Assembly (NCBI GenBank): GCA_001599715.1
Contig: BCHU01000008.1
Coordinates: forward strand, 372,001-436,000
Direction: 5' to 3'
Origin: Phaeotremella fagi
Taxonomy: Eukaryota > Basidiomycota > Tremellomycetes > Tremellales > Phaeotremellaceae
DNA: 64,000 nt
Positions 56,691 to 64,000 of the stretch are shown one piece after another. Every line of letters starts with the position of its first letter. Position 1 is the stretch's first letter. Under the pieces are notes generated by a model that worked only from the letters and a program-made list of their open reading frames with translations, searched no databases and was not told the origin of the DNA. The translations under genes were made by a program, and so were the position numbers.

Positions 56691-59217
56691 CTAAAGTGTC
56701 CGGCAAACTCCATTTTGACAAATGACCTCCTCATCATCAACAGGCTCACAAACGTTTCCACAAGAACCACAATTATCAATCGAAATTTGGACCTGCCGAG
56801 GGTGATAGTGTAATCAGTATACTGCATCTAATCAACAACTCGAAACATGACTTACATCGGTACAAATCAGACCCTCACCGATTTCAGGATTTCGACAAGC
56901 TTTCTTTCCAGCTCCACAGAGTCCTCCCCCGATAAATGGGATTCGAACGAGATCCAGAGGTATCTTCATACCATACATGTTGATCTCCCTTTTGACTCCT
57001 GGGGAGGGTTGAGAACTTGTTGATGCGATTTGACAAGATAATCCATCGGACGTGAGAACGGTTCCTGGTTCACATTGACATTCTGATTACACAGTGGTCA
57101 GTACATGGATCCCTTTCTAAATGTTTTTTTTACGATCATCCTTACCTGATTCATAAGCTAAATATCCATTTAGTAATTGACAGGCTTGATTGAAAAATGC
57201 TGTAATGTCAGAAGTCATTGAGCAGACTTGAGCTATTGTCTGTTGACTGTTTGACGTGATCTGGGGGAATCCCCCGCTACTGGTTAAACTATCACAGGCA
57301 GAAACAAAATCATCCAGTGATTGACATGGATTTGATGGCTGAAGGATCGCAATTCTGTTGAAGGTTTTGTCAGCACTATCTAATCATATATTTAATTTGT
57401 GGAATCTACGGTAACATACCTATTGGTGCAAGGGTTGTTATTGTCCCTCTTCACTTTGGAGGTTAAACTCGGGGTTAACGAGCGACGTTCGCCACCTCCT
57501 GCTCCGCCATCCTCTGGCTCTTCAGGCTCGGGAGGACAATTTTGATAGATCAAATTATCTTCTAAATTAGTGATTTCTCAGTGAGTTTTCAAGAGCAAAC
57601 GGGCGGACAGAGTAAAAAAACCAACTTTTCAACGTATCGTATTCCTCACAAATGGTTCCGCTAGCGAAATTGAATAGAGCTAATCCAGCGCAAAATTCCT
57701 CTGAAATGCCAGTAACGAGACCTACACCCTTCAGGATGCCTGATAAAGATAAGAAACCAACGCCTTTTTGGAAACCATCTGAATCTCCTACACCTGCTGT
57801 GAATCCTAAGCCTATAGCGTCGATAAGTTCTGGAAACGAGGGACAGGCGATACCCGACAACGCTCCAACGATCTCTAGACCTTTACATACTGAGGTTGCT
57901 AACTGTTCAGTGAAACAGTTGGTAGCGGAAGGGGATGGTTGCGATACAGTGCTGTACATTAGGTCAATTGCAGCATCTTTTGGGTCGTGTTTCGCATAAA
58001 TGTGCAGTGTTTTGACTTACGAAGACGTGGATGTGGTCGACATACTGGACGTCGCGGTACTGCTGGTCGTACTACTAAAAGAGGAGCCAGTAGAAGAGAT
58101 AGAAGAAGAAGAACTTGACGAAGAACTGCTACTAGCAGAGACAGTGGATGAAACCATGGTCGACTGAGGTCCAGCTGAGCAATATGCAACATCCACATAA
58201 GGATCGGTTTGCCCAGCACCATTCCCTATGCCGCAAGGACTTGATGGACAATCGGAGCCACTGCCTACTTGAGTATATAAAGAGAAGACTCCAGACTTCT
58301 ATTGGATATTCAGTACAGATTAGTGAGAATGGATTGATCGGATCGCGAACCTGTTGATAATAACATCCCAAAAAAGTTGATGCCGGATCACTACTAGGTA
58401 ATGAGTTGCCGTAGCTTGAAAAGGGGAAATCAGCTCCACCGACTTTGAGATCAGACCTCTTCTACATGTGGATATGTTTACTTACATGCATTCTAACAAA
58501 GTATCCGCAGGATTAAGATGGGAGTAGCTGTATATGATCGCTTGTAACGGAATACTGCAGTTATTGGTTCTAGGACAAGTAACTGTTGAGACTGTCACCG
58601 ATAAAGTACGAGTACAAAAGATTTTCAGTCAAGAACTCGATCACGCTGTACTGAGAATTAAACTGACCTGCGTTATTCGTGGGAACTAAATCGAGATTGC
58701 AATCAGGATTTCCGAATCCTGGATGAGTGAAATAATAATCCTACAGTAGTCACAAGGTTGGTACAATATCATAACGCCGCAGAATGGTGATACCGTCCCA
58801 ATACAGTGGACTGTAACCTCGATGAAAGTCTACTCACATATGCGGGCGGCGAAGCTGAATAACTACAATTTGCCAATTCTCCATTACTGCAAAATCAGAA
58901 ACTTTTATCAGAACATAATCATGCGGTACGTGAGGAGGACTTACTAAACACCACATCCTACGGTTGCCACAGAAGACCCAGAATACGGGATCTCAACTTC
59001 ATATTGAAAAAGGGCATCAGTTCCTTGAGCAGTAGCCGGTGGACCTATAGAATCTTCAGAAACTATTCTGGTAACCCTGTAACAGGTCATCCTACTGACA
59101 TGGACTGGAGAGTAGATAATACTCAACCGGATTTTCGACGCAAGAGAAAGAAGTCGATTGACTGAGTACTTCTTGGACACTGAAAAACAGGATGACTACA
59201 GCTAGCAGTAACTTCAT
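56691..59217 (-). CDS. Secreted Cys-rich protein with Ser-rich linker and terminal NCGxCGxxC motif
   Basis: Start ATG 59215-59217 gives MKLLLAVVILFFSVQEVLSQ, a clear signal peptide, followed by STSFSCVENPVEYYLLSSP. An intron beginning GTCAGTAGG is required: without it the frame stops at once, and with it PCPPATAQGTDALFQYEV, CGVYNGELANCSYSASPPAY and DYYFTHPGFGNPDCNLDL follow in frame. Then a Ser/Thr-rich stretch (about 58025-58150, likely O-mannosylated), a Gly/hydrophobic segment (GLEIVGALSGIACPSFPELI, GFLSLSGILKGVGLV), a Cys-rich region with KR dibasic sites (possible Kex2 cleavage), and the C-terminal DNCGSCGNVC...VICQNGVCRTL. NCGxCGxxC...C..G.C is common in fungal cell-surface proteins. 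About eleven exons; several internal splice sites are uncertain. The exact family is unknown. Confidence 0.68.
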
Positions 59218-60107
59218 TGGGACTTGGGAATTTGATTAGTAGCGGGATAACGGAGTCGTGGGAAAAGCATTGGGTATGTTACTCTGACACAGACTATATA
59301 ACCATTATCAACTTGTGCAGTGAACCCGTACTTGTCGCATCATTGTACTCGATTTGGCATCTTCACAATAACGTAAAAGTATGGTTGAATGTGGCTTTTC
59401 CCCTGCCTCCTTCCGCTTTACGAGAATTCGGTGAAAACGATCTTTTTTTAGACATAGAGTCTGTTCGGTCAGCGTACGACCCCAAAGATGCATCTCTTCT
59501 GCTATTCTCCTTTTGGTTTTCCAATGATAACTCACCCTCAACTGAGACATTTTCCCCCAGGTTTCAATGAACGATAATTAACACTTTCCTTGAGCAGGCT
59601 GCAAGTGGGAGACCCCAAGAGAGATAAGCCCAAGGTTATGAGATTTCTAAGCACGTTCAACAACCGCTTCAATATTCACCTCTGTATTGTTAGAAAAAGG
59701 ATCGTGGACATATCAATCGATTGTAGTGAAGAAGGACTCACTGTGGCTTCAGTCATTGGCCTGCAGATCTCGCCGTGAGCATTGACTATTTTCGTTCGCC
59801 TCGAACATGTCACCATCAGTATCCTCTTGTAGATTTTTCAATTTTTTGATAATTTTCAATTTTTTTTCGTTATGACCAACTCGTGGATGATCTCTTGTTT
59901 CTTCTCTCTTTTATCACAAAGTCTTTACGTTGTCCTTACACAAAGTCTGTATCCACAAACCTCTTGATGTATTTTTCGAATGACAATCAAGTTAGCGGAG
60001 ATACGTGTGAACTCCGCTCCACTCTCATCCCTACGCTTCTCACTAACAACGAAGCAACTCAATTCTCTGATTCGTTAATAGCAATAACACATAATCATAT
60101 ATAAATC
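59218..60107. other. Intergenic divergent region between secreted protein gene and AP-1 sigma
   Basis: About 890 bp, AT-rich, with T-runs near 59840-59870. The plus-strand frame from 59217 starts only at TTG, overlaps the promoter of the secreted gene and looks non-coding, so I do not annotate it. Nothing else is supported. Confidence 0.55.
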
Positions 60108-61008
60108 ATGTTGAACTACGTGATCCTTGTATCAAGACAAGGTAGGTATCAGTTCTACTACTATTGATGTCTACCTAACGCGTAACAGGTAAAGTAAGAC
60201 TGGCAAAATGGTTCCAAACACTCCCACCAAAAACCAAGGCCAAGATCGTTAAAGACGTAACTCAACTTGTCTTAGCACGTAGAACGAGAATGTGTAACAT
60301 TTTAGAATACAAGGGTAAGTCTACACCACTCTTTTGACGTGTTTGACTGACGATGTTTGGATATGTAGATACCAAAGTCATTTATCGTCGTTACGCATCG
60401 TTATTCTTTATCACGTCAATCTCACCTGGTGATAACGAACTTATCACTTTGGAGGTTATCCATCGTTATGTCGAATGTCTCGATAGATTCTTTTCAAATG
60501 TGGGTTATATTCCCGTTATCATACCTTATGCTGATTCGTTTGAATAGGTATGCGAATTAGATTTAATTTTCAACTTCCAAAAAGCTTATGCGGTATGTCA
60601 AGTCAATCATCTCTCATTCCTTCCTGCCCTAATCAGCTTACTAGATGTTGGACGAACTTATCATTGCGGGAGAATTACAGGAAAGTAGTAAAAAAGCGGT
60701 TCTGCGTTCTGTAAGCTATACCTTGGATCCAACCATCGTCCACCATCATTCACTGATAAATCATATCACAGATGAGTCAAGCAGATGCGATAGAAGAGGG
60801 TGAGTCGGTTACCAACAATCTCAAAGATTCTGGATTCATCTAGTTTGGTGTATGTTGAGTGTGATTTATATTCATATGGATGGATTGAGGGAGGATCGTG
60901 TTGGGGTTCAGATCTTTTTTTGTCAGGTTCGATGCTAATACAAAGACTTGTTTAGCGGAAATTTCTGAAGATTCTCTTGGACGATTGGGTAGTTTAACAA
61001 CTCGTTAG
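60108..61008 (+). CDS. APS1: AP-1 clathrin adaptor complex sigma subunit
   Basis: Small subunit of the AP-1 coat that sorts cargo at the trans-Golgi and endosomes. Start ATG 60108 encodes MLNYVILVSRQG across the first intron, then KVRLAKWFQTLPPKTKAK, IVKDVTQLVLARRTRMCNILEYK, DTKVIYRRYASLFFITSISPGDNELITLEVIHRYVECLDRFFSN, VCELDLIFNFQKAY, LDELIIAGELQESSKKAVLR and a C-terminal exon pair ending SEDSLGRLGSLTTR with stop at 61006-61008. Seven or so small exons, each with GT...AG, restore the full family length. LARRTRMC and CELDLIFNF are sigma signatures; AP-1 is preferred over AP-2 by MLNYVILVSRQGKVRLAKWF. Confidence 0.92.
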
Positions 61009-61210
61009 GGATGAGGTGTTTAGATTTATTGGTTACGAGAACGATTTTTGATGATTTACATCCTATGTATGCAACACTTTTATACAACAACATTGATCAA
61101 GACTGTAAATAAATTATCCCCCTTGATTAAAATCCTTAAATCCTCTCTATATCCAAACCTCTACGAACGTCAATCAGATTCTTCCATGGCTATACCGTCT
61201 AAAGATTCGA

Positions 61211-61969
61211 TCAGCATGTTATTTGGCGGATTCGACCTACATCGTCATGGAATACCCATCTAGTGTGGTTGGGATTTGAAGGTGCCGTTCGAACATAACG
61301 ATCATTACCTTCAGGTCTAGTTTTCATTCAATGAGCAGATAACAGAGTAAAGAGTCAAGAGAGAACATACAATTCCTTTTTATCATTAGAAGCTAACATA
61401 GATTGCATCGTCAAACAAATTTTCACAGCAGTCAAAACAGGCGACCATTCGTTACCTAGAGTAACGTTGAGTGAATGTGAACGTCAGTTGAACAGCACTG
61501 ACTCACCCAGTATCGAAGCGCATATATGTCCATTTGAATATATATGAGGATGCATCGGGGCTTTATATTGATTATTCACGACGAACGTAACCTGAACCTC
61601 TGATTAATTGTCGGAAATCATCGATGTCAAGAAGAAAGATGCTCTTACCTCAGGACGTTCTATAGGATATCGAGGACCAAATTTCAATTTCAATTGAAAG
61701 ACTTCCCCCTAAGACATTGTATCATTAAATAACATCTTAACTTCCAAAGAGAAAGTCACCCTACCTTGTATATCGTTTCATCACCTAAAACAGCTATGGT
61801 GAATAACCAATTATCACTCGATTCAGCTGATATCAAAACGATTCCATCGGGTGTACCTCTTTCTTCAATTTCTTTGAGCTCTTTCACTGGTCGTTTGGAT
61901 CAATGGTTTGTCTGTAGATGAAGGTGGTGGTGACTTACTGAGTCGACGAGCGGCGAGTCCAGTTGCCAT
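61211..61969 (-). CDS. Ubiquitin-conjugating enzyme E2 (UBE2W/Ubc16 type)
   Basis: E2 enzymes carry ubiquitin on a catalytic Cys; UBE2W attaches it to N-terminal amines. Start ATG 61967-61969 (MATGLAARR), stop TGA 61211-61213. In order: KELKEIEERGTPDGIVLIS, SSDNWLFTIAVLGDETIYK, FQLKLKFGPRYPIERPE, VTFVVNNQYKAPMHPHIYSNGHICASIL with the active-site Cys in NGHICASIL, GNEWSPVLTAVKICLTMQSML, and NDRYVRTAPSNPNHTRWVFHDD. The final HDD after an aromatic-rich stretch is characteristic of UBE2W (usual end WWYHDDTC); here the chain continues a few residues past it to ITC. At least five short introns. Confidence 0.85.
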
Positions 61970-62302
61970 CCTTTTGACTTTTTAGCTGGGGTGGGGGGGT
62001 GTTTGTGATTTTAGAGGGATAGCTTTGGGTGAGGTATTCCAGGTATAGGATCGTCTTGGATGTGCTGATTGGATATGAATTGGGTTATAGTTGATGAGTT
62101 CAAGGTCAAGTTCAAGGTCAAGTTGATACAGAAGGTGAGATCGACAGAGAGAATACAGATATGGTGCTGGTATGGAGCCCCATGTTCTCTTGAATGGGAG
62201 TATCATTTAAGCCATCCATCCCACTGCTCTTCGATAGATTTAATTACTCACTTTGCTACATTTCATTCGATACCTCAGTTATCCTTTTCCCTCAAAGCTT
62301 CA
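61970..62302. other. Intergenic divergent upstream region of the E2 and CLP1 genes
   Basis: About 330 bp. A short run of GTTCAAGGTCAAGTTCAAGGTC (tandem 12-mer copies) lies at ~62098-62120 and a G9-type run GGGGTGGGGGGGTG near 61988. No gene is supported. Confidence 0.5.
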
Positions 62303-64000
62303 ATGGCAGAATCATCTACTCAATTTCAACCTCAGACTATCATAGAGTTAGATCAAGGTTCAGAGTGGAGATTCGAACTTGAACAAGATGAGAATATAGC
62401 TATAAGAGTAAGTCTAAGGTCGGAATTTGAATCTCTCCCTTTCATCCTAGAGCAACACTGTGACATATCTCATAAGCATTCGTAAGTAATCACTATAATC
62501 TAAAGTGTATCACGCTGACGATATCCTTCTTCACATCTCTTCCAAATATCTTTGTTGAATTGATATCTATTCTTCTTGTGTTATTTATCGTAAATTAGAT
62601 CTGTCATGCTATACAAGCCTTCTGAAGAAGTGCAATCTAGGCAGTTGCAGTGATTGTTTTACTCAGGAAGCTCTTTCAAACCTCTTTCCCGAAATTGAGA
62701 TCGTCGCGAAAGCATCTCCACTGAAAAATTCACTCTTTGCAAGAATTGCAAATCTACTCACGACATTATGTTGACCAACCCTCCAGGTTCACTCTTCTGA
62801 CCCAATCTACATAAACTCCGAAGAATTACCTCCAACAACTTGGTATCCGTTGTACAGACATACGAAGGGTGCAGTGTACAATCCCAAGAACAAAGCTAGA
62901 TTAGAAGGTAATTCAAATCGATATACGCCCATCTCAATAGTCTACTAACTTGAATTTTTAGTAACCCAACTACCTGCATCTCAATATATCTCCACGTCAA
63001 CAACCCAATCGCAACTCACAACGCTTCATTTAGCGTTGGAACGACAAAGGATAATAGCTAAACGTAGCTTAAATACTCCAAATCATGTAGAACGAGGACC
63101 AAGGGTCATGGTAATCGGACCACCATGCTCTGGTAAAACGACAATCGTTAAAAATCTCTTAAACATGGCGTTAGGAAGTGGGATGGGATGGGAAGTTGGT
63201 GTCATAGGTTTAGATCCTGGATGTGTAAGTTGGATCTATTGCTTGAATTGGCAAGCTAATAGTTTAACTTTTAGTCGTCAAATCTCGTACCCGGTTCATT
63301 ATGTTTGTCGACACCTCATCATCCACTCCCCACACACCATCTAGCCAATCCATTAGGTGCACCACCGACGTCAATCCCATCGTCGAGTCTATCCGATGAC
63401 GTCTCGACTTTGGGATGGTGGTATGGCGGTTTGGAACCTACGACTAAAGGTGGGGCTGTATGGAATCAATTGATTGAGAATATCGGTTTGAGATGGAAGG
63501 AGAAATGTGAAAAGGATTCTATGGGTGGGTGGAGAGGTTTGATGAGAGAAAATATTCTTACTGAACCCATTTAGCTATGGTATCGGGTTTAATTGTTGAT
63601 ACTTCCAGTGCATTCTCCATCCCAACCTTAGGAACGAGGAAAGAATATGCAAAAGCCAGATACACGTATATTCAAAAAGCAGTAGAAGCTTTTGAAAGTA
63701 AGTCTGACCTCCAAAACCAAACTTTAGCCAAGCATCAACTAAAAAAAATTGTTCACAGTCGACACGATCCTAGTCATAGGCCACGAAAAACTCTCCCTCG
63801 AACTAGATAAATTATTTTCATCAAGTGCTAGCACTCACGCCAAACCAATCCAAACGATAAGATTCCCGAAATCAAGTGGAGTCGTTGATCTCGATGAAAA
63901 TTTCAATCAGATCCTTCAAGCTTTCCAGATAAGGACTTATTTCTATGGTCCACCGTCATTACCTAAGACTGTTGGTGGACTTGTTGGAAGGACGGTAGCT
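62303..64000 (+). CDS. CLP1: mRNA cleavage and polyadenylation factor CLP1 (polynucleotide-kinase-like), 5' part, 3' end outside window
   Basis: CLP1 is a P-loop protein of cleavage factor IA and, in some species, of tRNA processing. Start ATG 62303 (MAESSTQFQPQTIIELDQGS). Exon 1 ends IAIR at 62407, and the next exon begins VHSSDPIYINSEELPPTTWYPLYRHTKGAVYN at 62787, implying a 379-nt intron. Then VTQLPASQYISTSTTQSQL, LERQRIIAKRS, the Walker A loop GPPCSGKTTIVKNLL, and LGWEVGVIGLDPGCSSNLVPGSL, with an intron inside. Further on VSGLIVDTSSAFSIPTLGTR and, after an intron, VDTILVIGHEKLSLELDKLF. An intron starting GTGGGTGG (after DSM) is required to keep frame near 63520-63573. The window ends inside the gene. 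Walker A is intact; whether kinase activity is retained is not predictable from this part. Confidence 0.88.

Noticed and set aside
56457..56827. Apparent C-terminal transmembrane frame (LIIVVLVETFVSLLMM) at the end of the secreted protein
   Set aside because: This is another reading frame. The Cys-rich frame NCGSCGNVC...CQNGVCRTL continues in phase from the previous exon and stops at 56691, so the hydrophobic run is not translated.
59217..59570. Plus-strand 117-codon frame at the secreted protein promoter
   Set aside because: It begins at a TTG, has no family resemblance, and overlaps the upstream region of the minus-strand gene.

Overview
This is a eukaryotic nuclear fragment from a yeast-like basidiomycete. 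Coding genes carry many short introns (about 40-75 nt, GT...AG). Gene order is dense and mixed-strand, and most proteins resemble fungal orthologues. Several features suggest the Tremellales (Cryptococcus/Kwoniella-like): intron-rich compact genes, a UreF urease accessory gene, and a divergent FAS pair with an unusual domain split. That assignment is an inference. I found no tRNA, rRNA, transposon or CRISPR array. One 100-N assembly gap lies at 5892-5991, inside a poly-C tract.

Layout. 1-6.7 kb: the 3' part of an IME4/METTL3 m6A methyltransferase gene, two unknown single-exon genes, a three-RRM SR-like splicing factor (RBM39/Rsd1 type), the gap, and another unknown gene. 7.3-10.4 kb: three tandem paralogues of a small family that I read as a degenerate Nudix fold. 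10.6-26 kb: mostly housekeeping and unknown genes (CTU1/NCS6 tRNA thiolase, a TBC RabGAP, PEX16, a UBX protein, and four proteins I cannot name). 26.4-39.8 kb: the type I fatty acid synthase, encoded by two divergent genes. 40-45 kb: a hemerythrin-like protein, ARPC2, UreF and NC2-alpha. 45.5-47.4 kb: two more Nudix-like paralogues. 48-54 kb: EFR3 and a B-type cyclin. 55-56.3 kb: a recent tandem pair of unknown small proteins. 56.7-59.2 kb: a secreted Cys-rich protein. 60-64 kb: AP-1 sigma, a UBE2W-like E2, and the 5' part of CLP1.

How the genes work together. The clearest functional unit is the FAS locus. The left gene (minus strand) encodes AT, ER, DH, MPT, the ACP and the first part of the structural domain. 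The right gene (plus strand) resumes in that structural domain and carries KR, KS and PPT. The ACP therefore sits on the beta-type chain rather than the alpha chain, and the two genes share a roughly 630-bp bidirectional promoter with two CACGTGGTA boxes. The other housekeeping genes do not form a pathway cluster.

The most novel material is the set of lineage-type small gene families: five Nudix-like paralogues in two clusters 35 kb apart, and the duplicated pair at 55-56 kb. Several of these have GGTCTTC/GAAGACC boxes upstream and no function I can recognise. Exon boundaries were read by eye from splice signals and family alignment, so they are models rather than transcript-supported.
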